Below are positions 11,201-23,429 of a stretch of DNA of 64,000 nucleotides, piece by piece. Positions within the stretch are counted from its first letter, which is position 1, and each line of letters opens with the position of its first letter. The position numbers and the translations under genes are program-made. Source of the DNA: Bimuria novae-zelandiae CBS 107.79 (lineage: Eukaryota; Ascomycota; Dothideomycetes; Pleosporales; Didymosphaeriaceae); NCBI GenBank assembly GCA_010015655.1, contig ML976676.1, positions 448,109-512,108 on the forward strand. The letters are read 5' to 3'. Under the pieces are notes generated by a model, which searched no databases, had not been told where the DNA came from, and worked only from the letters and a program-made list of their open reading frames with translations.

Positions 11201-12980
11201 GCACAAGCAGTGCAATTGCAAACAAGCCTATAGATTACCACTTTTATAGCAGGCACCGAAGCTGGTAGTGCCGGCAAATATAATAGTAAAGTTCTTAACA
11301 AGGCCTAGCTTTAACGTATAATTACAGCAGGCAAGAAGCCGCATCGGAGCGTGCTACTAGAGCCACCTACATGCCAAAACAAGCTCGAGGACCACCCTCT
11401 CTACGATATGTGGAAGGAAGCCGAGCGATCCCATCTATAGAGCCACAAGGAAATGAAATCCTAGAGTAAGGTTGCAGCCGCTCTAGTAAAAGCAATAGGC
11501 CACTAAATCCTCGACTATATGTAGGTATATACCTATAAGTTTAATAAATACTATTAACTATAGAAGTGCAAGGCACGACTAGTTATAAGAGGTAACTAAT
11601 AATAGTACCTTACTTCGCAAGAAACCTACGCTGTAATACTAGCAGGATAATTATTTCGCATGCTTATAGCGATTGTAGCTTAGTTTAACCTAGAGCTTAT
11701 CTAACACGACGTTACTAACGCTTTTGTCTACGTAAAGCTAGACAGAGAAATCTACATAAGAATGCCCCGTGGCTACTCGCGAGTAGGCACAGTCCTCTAC
11801 CTATATAAAGCACTTTACGGACTGCGCATATCTTTACTACTTTAGCAGAGAGAGTTCACATTAACGCTTTGTAATATAGGTTTTAAAACAGTACCCTACG
11901 AGCCATGCTATCTTATTAAGGATAGTATTATTATCTTCTTCTATGTAGATGACCTTATTATTGCTTACGATAAGTTATAATAGTAAGCTGCTAAAGCTAC
12001 TCTAGTAAAGATAAGTACTAAATTTACACTTACTAGTGGCAACGACCTACAATAGTTTCTAGGAGTTAAAGTTATTAGAGACCGCCTAAACGGAAAGATC
12101 TAGCTTTTACAGGCCTTATACATTAACAAGATCTCGCGCCTTATTAAGCAACATAAGATACGACACGAAACACTTATAGTAGCAGTCAAACTGCTTCCTC
12201 GAACCAGGCTCGCTAGTAAGGCTAAAGTTAATCGATATCAGCGTAAGATAGGATCTATCCTCTACGCTATAGTAACTATACGACTAGATATTGCCTTTGC
12301 AAGCTCTTGACTTTCACGATTCTTATCGAACCTAAGTAAAGAGCACCAAGCCGCTGCTAACCAAGTTCTCCTCTATCTTGCGGATACTAGATCACTAGGT
12401 CTTTAGCTTAGGGGTGCAGATACTTTAGAGGTGGCAAGTAACGCTTCTTTCGCTAATAATACGCTCGACCGCAAGAGCTTATAAGGATATATTATTAAGT
12501 TATTTAGTGGCTTAATTGCATGGAAAGCAAATAAGCAAGATACAGTCACTATATTAACTATAGAGGCCGAATTACTAGCTCTCTTATAGGTGGCTAAAGA
12601 AGCTTTGTTTATCTTACGATTACTAAAGGAGCTAAAGATTAACCTTAGCAATTCCCTTATTACAATTAATTGCAATAACCAGCAAATAATCTAGCTTATT
12701 ACTAAAGAGATCGCTAAGCTGCAGACTAAGCTCCGTTATATAGATATCTATAATTACTGGCTAAGACAAGAGGTCGTATCAAAGACAATTAAGGTAGACT
12801 ATTAACGCTTAGAGGATATAGTTGCAGATAGGCTCACAAAGGCCCTGCTAGCTAATAAGTAGAGTAACTTTCTAAATAAATTAGGACTTGCAAAAATTAA
12901 GGATAAGATTATAAACGTAAAGGTTAACCTGCTCGAGCTAGAGCAGAGAATAGAGGCTTTTAAAATTAAACTATAAAGGA
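8300..12980 (+). pseudogene. Copia-1 gag-pol, inactivated
   Basis: Order on the plus strand: gag remnants (about 8300-9400), protease and integrase, reverse transcriptase, RNase H. Recognisable landmarks are an integrase-core KSDNE (about 10366-10380), the reverse-transcriptase box FYVDDLI (about 11939-11960), and an RNase H tail with RYIDIYNYWLRQE (about 12730-12775). Dozens of TAA/TAG codons interrupt all domains. The family copies RNA into DNA for reinsertion; this copy cannot be functional. Confidence 0.85.
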
Positions 12981-13043
12981 TAATACTGTCAGATCACCGA
13001 CAGATAGTCTTTAGCTTAAGGATAAGCCTAAGCTAAGGGGGTG

Positions 13044-13242
13044 TGTCTGATTACATGGCACTTTGCACTAAACTTAAAGTGTAAAGGTGGCTAGGCAATC
13101 CTACGCCAAGAAAAGAAGACTTCGGTAGCAGTCTAACAGAACACGAACAAGACATAACACGAACATTATTAATTAATTATCACAACTATTAATTCTCATT
13201 ATTGCATTAGCTTAACGTGACAGAACACTATCAAATCTAACA
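13044..13242 (+). repeat. Copia-1 3' LTR
   Basis: Matches 7966-8164. It is followed by the duplicated target AATTT. Confidence 0.9.
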
Positions 13243-13389
13243 AATTTTTTGGTGTTATAGCTAGCTTAGTAAGCCTTTTAGCGCTCTATTCTAGTGCACC
13301 TATACACCCGAAAAGCGCGTTTTCTTATCTTTTTTAGTGCTCATAACGCATACTATATTACCCTTTCTAATTACTTTTACTATTATCGC

Positions 13390-13894
13390 CGCTATGCTAG
13401 CGCCCTAAACTATTAAATAGAAGTATAGAGGTAGTAATAGCCTAAATAAGCGCGTAAAGCTAAGCGGTACTGCGTTATAGCCTATTAATATTAACGCGTC
13501 GCAGTCTCAGCGTATATCGCCACGTAAAGCGATAGTTATAGTAAGCCAGGCAAGCCAGGCGACTATAGTGCCTACCTTCGAGTCGAGATTACGCGATACC
13601 TAAGCCGCAGACGCCCTTGTCGCGCCTACCAAGGGCAGCAAAGCCGCTATAGTAGCTATAGTAGAGGATAATAATGTAGTAGAGGAGGGATTTGACGCGC
13701 TGTTTAAGGATAACTTTAAAGGTATTAACTTCCTACGCCTGCCTAAATACATAAAGCCGCTAGTAACCTAGAAGTAGAAGAAAAGCTAGATATACTAGCA
13801 TAGTTATCGTGTTGCACTACGTAATAACCTATCGCGAATCTTCTTTATCTGCTATTACTACCACTAGCGCAAGGTTATAGATGCTGGCGGTGGT
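13390..13894 (+). pseudogene. hAT transposase, N-terminal piece
   Basis: Plus-strand coding relic before the Gypsy insertion. After a low-complexity Ala/Thr/Val segment it reads FDALFKDNF and LPKYIKPL, then a BED-zinc-finger-like region ending KVIDAGGGSF, where the Gypsy element interrupts it. Stops are TAG/TAA. The rest continues at 20710. BED fingers bind the terminal repeats of hAT elements; the zinc ligands are partly mutated here. Confidence 0.65.
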
Positions 13895-13899
13895 AGCTT

Positions 13900-14382
13900 T
13901 GTTAGGATCTGTATTTAGCATCACCAGGCTAACATTCTGAGGCGGCCAAGGTCTTATGGGAGCCAATGGTGGCACAGTAATGGGCAGGTCACGTGACTGC
14001 TCGAAGCGCTCGAAGCGAGCAAATCGAGCAGGTGCATGAGGCCAAGGCTATGCTCGCTCTGCTCGAGTCGAGCAAGTCGAGCATATGCAGAAAGCCAAGG
14101 CTGCGCTCGACATGCTCGAAGCGAGCAAGTCGAGCATGCTAAGTATATAAGAACATGAGGATGGACTCCTCCACCTTGTGTTCAACCTTGTTTATTAATC
14201 TATCGTTTGGATCTGAGTAAGCAACCTTGTTGATTTAATTATACTGTACACACCTTCGATACTAACGCCCCAGTGACAAGCGCAGGCTGTCACTACAACC
14301 TTCTCCTGTCCTACCAAGTATTCCTGCCCGAGAACCAACCTTAGCCCCTATAGGAATTAGCTATCTCTTTGGGACCTTAACA
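13900..14382 (+). repeat. Gypsy 5' LTR
   Basis: 483 bp, nearly free of RIP. It contains repeated GCTCGA/TCGAGC palindromic units (about 14017-14138), a TCACGTGA at 13989-13996, and a TATATAAG motif at 14144-14151 that may be the promoter TATA box. Confidence 0.92.
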
Positions 14383-14429
14383 TCTTAAACACCCTTAACA
14401 TAAATACTAACAGGACCCCTAACTCTTCC

Positions 14430-16240
14430 ATGGCTTCGGACAACCATGTCACCCCTATGGGGGATGGCAAGAACAAGGCACATAAACCCGATTTGTATAA
14501 CGGCAATCGTACCCTCCTTAATACCTGGCTCTTACAGCTAGACCTCTACTTCTTCGACTAAAACCAAGACCTTAAAGATAAAAAGAAGGTTATCTTCGCT
14601 GCAACCTATATGCGAGGAAGCGCTAAAGAATAGATCTATCCCTACTTAGTTAAGTACCTAAACATGGATCACGACAACGAGGATAAAGACTACATTAACC
14701 GTAACAAAGATGCTATTAATATCATTAAGGACTACGCCAACTTCAAGAAATACCTCTAATAGATATTTAGAATTACTAATAAAACCGCTATCGCTAAGCG
14801 AGCGATCTAGACAATCTAACAATAATAATCCGCAGCCAAGTATATAGCTAACTTTCGCAAGTACGCTGTGCAACTTAACTAAGAGGATAAATCTCTTAAG
14901 ATAATGTATAAATAAGGCCTTAAACGCAACGTGCGCGAGGAACTCCTACGCAGTAGTGTAAAAATAGAGACCTTAGAAGAACTATACAAAGAGACTATCT
15001 ATATTAATAGGGAATAGTTCGCATTGCAAGAAGAATTCCGCAAGAACCCAAGGAACGCCAGTTTCGGACGACAGGCACCCGTAGTCTACAGGACGCCACC
15101 AAAAGCACCTCGACGCCAGCAACGCAACTACTACAGACCCCAACTTATAGAAGATGTCTAGTTTAATAACCTGGAAAAGGGAACAGGAAAGGCTATAGGC
15201 TTCTAAAAGCCTAACCAACGTATCTCAGATGGAACCTAACAACAGGGGACCAAGACACGTAAATACTTCACATATGGCAAACCGGGCCACATCGCCAGGA
15301 ACTGCAGATCTAAAAACAAGATCATTAGACAGTTAAACGTACTATTCGTCGCAGATACAGACGCAACCAACGAAGAATGGCAAGTAATAGACACTATTAA
15401 GCAGATCAACATCCATGATAAAGAATCAGAGCGATTAGAATCACCTAACTTACGGCTCTATGAGGATGCACACGAAAGTTCGGATAATAAAGGAAAGGAA
15501 AAGGAATTAATACCTCGAACTCCTACACCTCACCCTAGCTAGAACAAACCTGTTACTAGCAAGACAACGAATGTTTTCGACTTCTTAGAAAAACACCAAC
15601 CTCGAGAAGGAGATTTTGGGTTTACGGCGATAGAACGACAAGACTACGCAGAAGCATATTTTCATGCTTACTAACCTAACCTGGTCAGTAAAGCAGCACG
15701 AGAAATGGCAGACCACCGCTACGCCCACGAAGACCCCAAGAAGAAATACCCAAACGAAAGCCCGAACTACGAACCACAGTACGACCTGGACTACCGTAAC
15801 CCTACGCATAAGACCATACGATAGACCCTCTATAGAGAAGACTAATATACTATTTATTACTAAGCTAAGGAATACAGTTATTTTCCCCGAACGTACTAAC
15901 AATGCAGATAAGAGTGGTTTAACTACCCTATCGCTCACTACGACGTTCACCTCTAGGATAAGCGCAAAACACGATACTTTCCACACCTTAACTAAGCGTT
16001 AAACTAAGCAATGTCACTACTGGTTAATAGAAAATGCGCATCCGATAAATGGCAAACATGCTTACACCCCAATTGTGAAGAACACAAAGAGAAAAAAGGA
16101 AAGCATAGGTTCAATCACATACCAAAAGGGACTACGACCCTCAGGATTGAAACGGTAACAAAGGAAGAAGACGGTGAAGCTCTCCTAGAAAAAGGCCAGC
16201 AGCAGCCTTAGGAGAAGAAGAAGGAAGGACACCTCAATCC
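14430..16240 (+). pseudogene. Gypsy gag, inactivated
   Basis: Starts with ATG at 14430 and reads MASDNHVTPMGDGKNKAHK, then a capsid-type region (NTWLLQLDLYFFD) with in-frame TAA/TAG. Around 15261-15306 is a zinc-knuckle-like segment YFTYGKPGHIARNCR in which the first cysteines have become Tyr through TGY-to-TAY changes. Gag packages the RNA. Substitutions are mostly G-to-A on this strand. Confidence 0.8.
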
Positions 16241-16299
16241 CACAAAGCCACCTATAGAAAAGATGTCTTTTTTAGACCTAGGCTCAAAAGGGAAGACGC

Positions 16300-19200
16300 C
16301 TTCAGAGAATTAAATGTCATAAATAGTTAGGCATTAATCAAGCTACCAGTACAGCTTAAAGAAACATAAATAAAAGCCATGCTAGACTCAGGAGCACAGG
16401 AAAGCTATGTGTTAAAAAAAGCACTTAATAGAGCAGGACTTTATAAGCGCAAGAAGGCCATACCCTATGCTATCTATATCGCGAACGGACAACTAATGCC
16501 CGGCAAAGCAATAATTAAATACAAGGTCGAAACTACCCTCACGATCTATAGACACCAGGAATTAATTACCCTTAACATTATTAAGGAAGCTAATTACGAC
16601 GTGATTTTAGGACTACCCTAGTTAAGGAAGCACAATCCCACGATTAATTAAGAGAAGAAGGAGCTATCCTTTAAGCGCTATAACTATGCATTGCAAGCAA
16701 AGCCTACGCATTAATAGAGCATGATAGTAGATAAAAGAGCTATTAACACTATAGTCTCGCGACAGACAGTCGAAAAACGGAAGAAACCCTTAGCAGACGC
16801 TGGCAGGAACCACCAGGTCACAGAGCGCAAGAAGATGGATGAGAGCACAAACTATAAAATTCCAGAATGCTACCGAGCATGGAATCATATATTCACCGAG
16901 AGAGAAGGAAAAGCAAACCTTCCAGAACATTAGCCCTAGAATCTAGCGATAGACCTGGTAGAAGGGAAAACGCCACCCTTTGGACCACTATATAGCAAGA
17001 CTAGAAAAGAACTCCAACAAGAAAAAGAATTCACTGAGACAAACCTTGCGAAAGGATACATACGACCATCGAAGTTACTAGTAGCTAGCCCTTTCATATT
17101 TATCATGAAGAAAGACGGCACACTACGACTATATATTAACTATTAGAAGATTAACGACATAACGATTAAAAATTAATACCTACTACTAAACATCTTAGAA
17201 TTAAGAGACCGACTCTTAAGAGCTAAACGTTTTACACTAATAGATTTACGAGATAGATACTACCTTATACAAATTAAGGAAAGTAACAAGTGGAAGACAG
17301 CGTTTAGGTCACGCTACAAACTATTCGAATACATAGTTATATCTTTTAGACTCACTAACGCACCAGCAAACTTCTAAGCACTAATTAACCACGTACTCTA
17401 TAATTACCTAGACATATTTGTTATCGCATACATGGACGATATACTTGTTTACTCTAAGAACGATTTAGATTATATTCTGTATATATAGATAGTGTTAACA
17501 GCATTAGACAAGGCACACTTTAGAATTAAGCCAAAAAAGTGCAAGTGGCACGTAACACGACTTAAATTCCTAGGACACGTTATTAGCACAGAAGAAATTA
17601 AAGTCGCATTTAATAAGATTAAATGCATTAAGAACTAGCTAATACTAAAGATAGCGAAGAACATCTAAGAATTCTTAGAATTCTGTAGATTTAATCAACA
17701 ATTTATCAAGGACTATGCAAAGATCACGATACTACTTATAAACCTTACGAGAAAGGACACACCATTTATATAGACTATAGAGTGTAGAATGTCGTTCTAA
17801 CTCTTAAAGACCGCATGCATTATGCCACCAGTACTCATCCACTTCAGGGATGGAAAACCACTACGAATCGAAACAGACGCAAGTGACCTCGCGATAGGCG
17901 CCTACGCGAAGCAAGAGAAAGATGGCAAATAGCACCCTATTACATACTATTCATGCAAATTCACCAACACGGAAGCACGATATAACGTACACGACAAAGA
18001 ACTATACGCAATTGTTAAAACATTAAAGCACTAGAGAATCTACGCTCTTAGCTACTCTACACTTAAGATCTTTACGGATTATAAGAACCTTACACGCTTC
18101 ACGACCACGAAAGAACTTACGCCACGACAAGCAAGATGGTCGGAAACGCTTAGACAATATAAATTCAAGATTATATATACACCTAGTAAAGAAAATGGAC
18201 GAGCAGACGCACTTAGCCAATAACACGACCTTATAGGAGATAAAGTTAAAACCTACTCCGCGATACTAAAATAACATCCTAATAGTTCTTTAGAACCCAC
18301 GGCAGAACTTAATCAACTCCTTGTACTCACACGAGAAGTACCCAAGGAACAATAGACAGAGGTTATACGATAATACCACGACGACCCTATATACGGACAC
18401 CCTAGAATCAAAAAGATAATAGAACTAATTCAGAGGAACTACAGCTTTAAAGGAATTAAGAAAGTAGTAGCAACCTACATACGCAAATGTGCAGAATGTC
18501 AACGTAATAAACACGCAACATATCTTAAGTATGGAGAAATACAAGCCATCCAGATACCCACAGCACCTTAGGAAGACATCGCAATAGACTTTGTCACAGG
18601 ATTGCTAAAGTTAAAAGATCCCACAAACGGAGTAAGTTACGACGTAATACTAGTAATCGTATGTAGATTCACCAAATACGTGGAACTACTACCATGTCAA
18701 AAGACAACTATAGCTAAGGAACTCGCGTTTCTTATCCTAGATTAACTTATACAACATCATGGCATCCCCAAGACAATTATTAGCGACAGAGACAAACTCT
18801 TTACATTAAACTACTAGATAACCCTTATAGCACTTATTAGAACAAAACGGAAGTTATTAACAGCCTATTATCCGCAGACGGACGGACAAACAGAACGTAC
18901 GAATTAAACGATTGAAACGTACCTACGCATCTACTGTAATGACTAGAAGAATAACTAGATTTCATTACTACCTATAGCACAACTAGCATATAACAACAAG
19001 ATATTAGCAGTAACTGGATATACACTATTCTACGCAAACCACGAAAGACACCTACATCTCTTTAATTAAGTATTTCCTACAATGATCAGAACGGAAGAAG
19101 CCATCAACACGGCTACAAAAATAAAAAAAATACATTAACAACTCCGAGAGAACCTCGAGAAAGCTTAACAGCAAAGCATTTCCTACACTAATAAGAAACG

Positions 19201-19610
19201 AAAAACGGCACCTCAGCTGAAGAAGGGGGATAAAGCATATCTGCTTATAAAAAATCTTCGGACTTAGAAGAAGAAGCACAAGAAACTGGACTATGTTAAG
19301 GTCGGACTATTTTTCATTTCGGAACAAATATCACCAGTTAACTACTAATTGGAATTACCACCAGACGCTAAAATACACACGGTATTCCATGTCGATCGAT
19401 TAGAACCTGCAGACCTAGAAACACCAGTCAAAACCACCTTCTATCACCAGCCAGAGGAAGAAACCGAATTTGAAGTCGAAAGGATACTGCAACATACGAA
19501 TCAGCCACGCACGTACCTTATCAAGTAGAAGGGATACCCACACAGCGAGAACACATAGGAACCTGAAGGGAACTTAGCGAACTGCAAACAATTACTCTAA
19601 TAATACCACA
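16300..19610 (+). pseudogene. Gypsy pol (protease, RT, RNase H, integrase, chromodomain), inactivated
   Basis: Domains in order: aspartic protease with MLDSGAQESYVL (16379) and VILGLP; reverse transcriptase with KGYIRPSKLLVASPF and catalytic AYMDDILVYS (about 17427-17457); RNase H with IETDASDLAIGAYA (about 17870) and TEARYNVHDKELYAIVK; integrase zinc region YIRKCAECQRNKHA (about 18479) and core; a C-terminal chromodomain with FHVDRLEP and EVERILQHTNQPRTYLI (about 19388-19530). The catalytic residues remain visible, but TAG/TAA stops, mostly from Trp TGG or Gln codons, break every domain. Confidence 0.88.
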
Positions 19611-19619
19611 GGAACATAC

Positions 19620-20153
19620 CTAGGAGCCGCTCACGGTTGTAGGCGATGTACCGGAGTAATCATCCAGCAACCCTAGTGTCGACCACATCAAAGGAGAAAA
19701 GCCAACAGTAGCCGCCACAGCAGGACAGTCCTCTGACGCCGCCTCTGCTTCCAACTCTCCAGCAGCATCCATTTCAGACATAAGGCATTGCGCCTTCCTC
19801 TTAGCACGCTCTTCAGCCTGCTGCAATATTTTCTTATTTCGTAGAAGACGTATTAACACTTCTGCTAACAATTTCTCATCCGCATCCACCTTCTTTTTAT
19901 ACTCATTACGAGTCTTGTCTAATAAGGCCCACGACAAGTTTACGCAAGGCTTTTACGCACGGATACACTTAGAACACTTTAGACAGGCGTTAGGATTAGA
20001 CGACGGCATAACAATGCACTTAGAGCCAGAAAGTAAGTAATAGTCGTAAGAGATAGGATAGACAACACCATTACGGCGAGTTTTAATACTAAGACAAATA
20101 GCGCGGGCTTTGGCGGAAGACATTATAGCAAAGCGCACCAAGAAGCGGGGCAA
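19620..20153 (-). pseudogene. Antisense ORF of the Gypsy element, one in-frame stop
   Basis: Between pol and the 3' LTR the minus strand encodes a ~175-residue protein interrupted by a single TAA (19950-19952). The N-terminal half has NACLKCSKCIRA and, just after the stop, KPC, a possible Cys-rich metal site. The C-terminal half is charged and helical (DKTRNEYKKKVDADEKLL, then NKKILQQAEERAKRK), suggesting a coiled coil. It has far fewer lesions than gag-pol. As I recall, similar antisense proteins accompany Gypsy elements in other ascomycetes, but I cannot check this here. Its function is unknown. It could begin at 20153 or at the second ATG near 20123. Confidence 0.6.
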
Positions 20154-20221
20154 CCAAACTTTATCTGTTTAGTAAGACAAGTTATGTGATTCGAGGACGA
20201 ATCGCCGGAGAGAGGGGGTGA

Positions 20222-20704
20222 TGTTAGGATCTGTATTTAGCATCACCAGGCTAACATTCTGAGGCGGCCAAGGTCTTATGGGAGCCAATGGTGGCACAGT
20301 AATGGGCAGGTCACGTGACTGCTCGAAGCGCTCGAAGCGAGCAAATCGAGCAGGTGCATGAGGCCAAGGCTGTGCTCGCTCTGCTCGAGTCGAGCAAGTC
20401 GAGCATATGCAGAAAGCCAAGGCTGCGCTCGACATGCTCGAAGCGAGCAAGTCGAGCATGCTAAGTATATAAGAACATGAGGATGGACTCCTCCACCTTG
20501 TGTTCAACCTTGTTTATCAATCTATCGTTTGGATCTGAGTAAGCAACCTTGTTGATTTGATTGTGCTGTACACACCTTCGATACCAACGCCCCAGTGACA
20601 AGCGCAGGCTGTCACTACAACCTTCTCCCGTCCTACCAAGTATTCCTGCCCGAGAACCAACCTTAGCCCCTATAGGGATTAGCTATCTCTTTAGGACCTT
20701 AACA
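20222..20704 (+). repeat. Gypsy 3' LTR
   Basis: Matches the 5' LTR at 13900-14382 over 483 bp. Followed by target duplication AGCTT. Confidence 0.93.
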
Positions 20705-20709
20705 AGCTT

Positions 20710-22940
20710 ATACAAGATAATAATATCGACGTTAATATTAGCGCGCCACCTTAAGCAAAAGAAGCGTAGTTATAGTTACCTTACGCTAAGTAAGGCGCGC
20801 CTAATAAAGGTAGTTAATAGGTCGCTACGTGCTATTATTAAGAATAGCAAGATTAAGGTTACCTAGGCTATTACTAATAAGCTATTAGGCTTTAACTACT
20901 AGGACTTTTATGTAGCGGCTATTAGCTAGCTTATTAAAAACAATCACCTACTGCGTAAATTTAAAACGCTAGCTTTTCGCGCAATGCTTAAGGCTGTAAA
21001 CCTAAAGGTAGCTAGGGCTTTATAGACTTACTATATAAGCGTGTCGCGCTTTATTATGCGTCTATATAAGCACCTATAGCTTATTATTAAGGCCGTATTG
21101 TTAATAGCACTAAGCAAAATTTATATTAGCTTTAATAAATAGATAATAAAGGGAGGTAAGCGCGGCTTTCTAGGCGTTATTACGCACTACGTTAATAGCA
21201 ATAGTAAGGTTATTAACCTGCCTATCGCGCTATCGTAGCTAACAGGCGCCTATAGTAGAGAGAAAATTAGTAAGATTATTAGCAAGTTACTGCAACAGTT
21301 TAGTATAGACTAATATAGTATTAGTTACTTTGTCCTTAATAACGCTAGTAATAACGACACCGCTGTCCTCGCGCTTACTCGCAGGATGGGCTTTAGCGCG
21401 ACCTATTACCGCCTCCGTTATAGGCCTTATACTCTTAATCTTGTTAAATAGACGCTACTTTAGGGAAACGACGCTAACGCGTTTAATAATAACATTAGTA
21501 ATCTAGACGTAAGTTAGTAACTTTTTACCTATTTTACGCGTATGTATCGCTGCCTGCGCCGCGCTTTGTACTCACTTCCTGCCCTCCTAGTTAGATCTTA
21601 GGAGTAGTTACTAATAATTAGCAGGATAAAAGCGATTTTATACGCACCTGGCGTAAAGGCGGCCCTTTTAGCGTCCTTTTAAACATTATTAGGCATATTA
21701 AAACGCCCTAGTAGCATAAGCTTTTTAATAACTTTTAGCGTATTACTAACGCTAAGCTGCCTATAAAGGCGCGTAGTGAAATATTAGAGCTAGTAAAGCT
21801 TATTATTACTTACTAAAACTTAATCTACTCTACTTTTAAGCGCGCTATTAAATTGCAACCTACTATTAACGCGTACGCTACCTATTATATTCGCCGTATC
21901 TACGATAAAGATATATTTATAGCTAGTCGCTATAATAAGTTACCTAACGCGTAGCCTTAAATAAGATCTAATAGGCTATTAGCCACTAACTAGGCTATAG
22001 TTACTAAGTATATTAAAGTATTACGATCGCTAAAGCTTGTAATAAAGCGCCTTAAGGGTTATAGTAAAGGTGTTAAAAGCGCTAACAACGTTAATAGCCC
22101 TTCTAAGAGTAGCTATTACGGCGCAATTATTAAGATTATATTTATTTTTAAGTATATATTTTTATACTACGAGCAGCGCGTTAAGGCCTATAAGGCTATT
22201 AACTATAACGCCTATAAAGAAGCGCCTAAAGACTACCTCGTAATTAACCTACGCGCCGCCTGGGCGAAAGCTAATTAATACTACTCTAAGCTTAACTACT
22301 TACCTGCGTACTACGCCGCCATAATACTCTACCTATACTATAAGAACTACTGCGAGACCGTCTGGGCTAATAGGCCTAACTAGATCACTAGTAACAACAT
22401 TGCGTTTTAGGCGCTTTAGGGTGAGTATAAAGGCTCAGTGGCGCGCCCTACCGCGGTGAGACGCCCTACAGTCATTAGTAACGATATTAACGACGCTATT
22501 AACGCCCTTATCGACCCTAAGGCAACAGCAGTAGTAGCGGTCGCTAATAATAGCGACCTAGACGAATATTAGCGATAGAAGAAGTGGGAGCCAAGAGTAG
22601 AGAAAGGTTCTAAAGCTGCTAATAACCCTATTAAATACTAGGTAGGATTACGTGATCGCTACCCGAACCTCGCTCGCATAGCCCTCGACCTTATCTCTAT
22701 TCCAGCCTCTAGTTATAAGTGTGAGCGCATGTTTAGCGAGCTTAGCGACCTTCTTAAGTCTTAAAGACGCGCGATCTTACTATAGTTATTAGCGGCTATA
22801 CAGTGCGTACGGAGGTGGCTTAAGGCTAGCTTTAGCGAAGGCCACAACCCCACGCGACGTACAACAGACGAAGAGCTAGATTTAATATACTAGCTAGGTA
22901 ATTAGGATAGGGATAGCTATAGCAAGTAATTTTTAATATA
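20710..22940 (+). pseudogene. hAT transposase, central and C-terminal piece
   Basis: Continues the transposase interrupted at 13894. Visible blocks: RGFLGVITHYVNS and LPIALS (about 21163-21240), FVLNNASNNDTAVLAL (about 21329-21376), and the hAT dimerisation region with YPNLARIALDLISIPASS, then YKCERMFSEL (about 22650-22750). These match the order expected of the RNase H-like core and C-terminal dimerisation domain. Many TAG/TAA stops from changes on both strands inactivate it. Confidence 0.85.
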
Positions 22941-23123
22941 AACCTTATTTAATACGCACCTAATTGTCAAGCCATTAAGCCTCTATTAAGCTTTCTAATT
23001 AAGCCAACCCTAAAACCTCTATTAAGCTAATTAAGCTAAGCCTTAGGGTACTTATTGCAAGCCTCAAGCCAAGCCGACTGCTGAGGCTTGATCGGCTTAA
23101 TTGTTAGCAACTATGGCCATCGA

Positions 23124-23425
23124 AACCAACCCAACGATACCCGCGTGCTTCGGACTCGAGAGAATACCAAGAAACTTTAAAATTCATATTCAAAGCAGGA
23201 TAAGAATATATTTTGGTGTTGCATGTGGTGACTCAGCACCTCACAACATATGGTAGGTCCCGTAGGAGCTGGTCAATCAAGAGCAGGACCGCGCTCCATA
23301 ACCGCTTACGATTCGTAAACCAGTCTGCTTGATAGAAATGTTAGCAGAGATGTATTGTGTTTAAACTAAAAACTAAATAAGTCTAGAACCACGATTAATA
23401 GCTTCTAATTGCATTTCTCTACCAC
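23124..23425. other. Non-RIP spacer between hAT and pogo relics
   Basis: Normal base composition. No gene, RNA or repeat recognised. It is likely original chromosomal sequence flanking the hAT insertion. Confidence 0.4.
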
Positions 23426-23429
23426 GAAT

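Larger units (their letters stand above)
7966..13242 (+). mobile_element. Copia LTR retrotransposon (Copia-1), RIP-mutated
   Basis: Two 199 bp LTRs (7966-8164 and 13044-13242, TGTC...AACA) flanked by a perfect 5 bp duplication AATTT (7961-7965 and 13243-13247). A polypurine tract, GCTAAGGGGGTG, precedes the right LTR. The LTRs are still highly similar; differences are C/T and G/A transitions. The element lies inside the hAT element and is therefore younger. Length 5.28 kb, normal for Copia. Confidence 0.93.
13900..20704 (+). mobile_element. Gypsy chromovirus-type LTR retrotransposon
   Basis: Two 483 bp LTRs (13900-14382 and 20222-20704, TGTTAGGATC...CTTAACA) flanked by a perfect duplication AGCTT (13895-13899 and 20705-20709). 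A polypurine tract GGAGAGAGGGGGTGA precedes the 3' LTR. Gag-pol is on the plus strand and ends in a chromodomain. An antisense ORF lies between pol and the 3' LTR. The LTRs differ by only a few transitions. The element is 6.8 kb and sits inside the BED-finger region of the hAT transposase. Confidence 0.95.
7745..23115 (+). mobile_element. hAT-superfamily transposon carrying nested Copia and Gypsy elements
   Basis: Terminal inverted repeats CATAGTTGCTAACAATCAAGC (left; one change at right) are flanked by a perfect 8 bp duplication GCCATCGA (7737-7744 and 23116-23123), diagnostic for hAT. Without the two nested retrotransposons the element is about 3.3 kb. Subterminal regions on both sides are packed with AATCAAGC/GCTTGATT motifs, the likely transposase binding sites. 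The transposase is on the plus strand in two pieces and is RIP-damaged on both strands. TCACGTGA occurs at 7796-7803. Confidence 0.92.
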
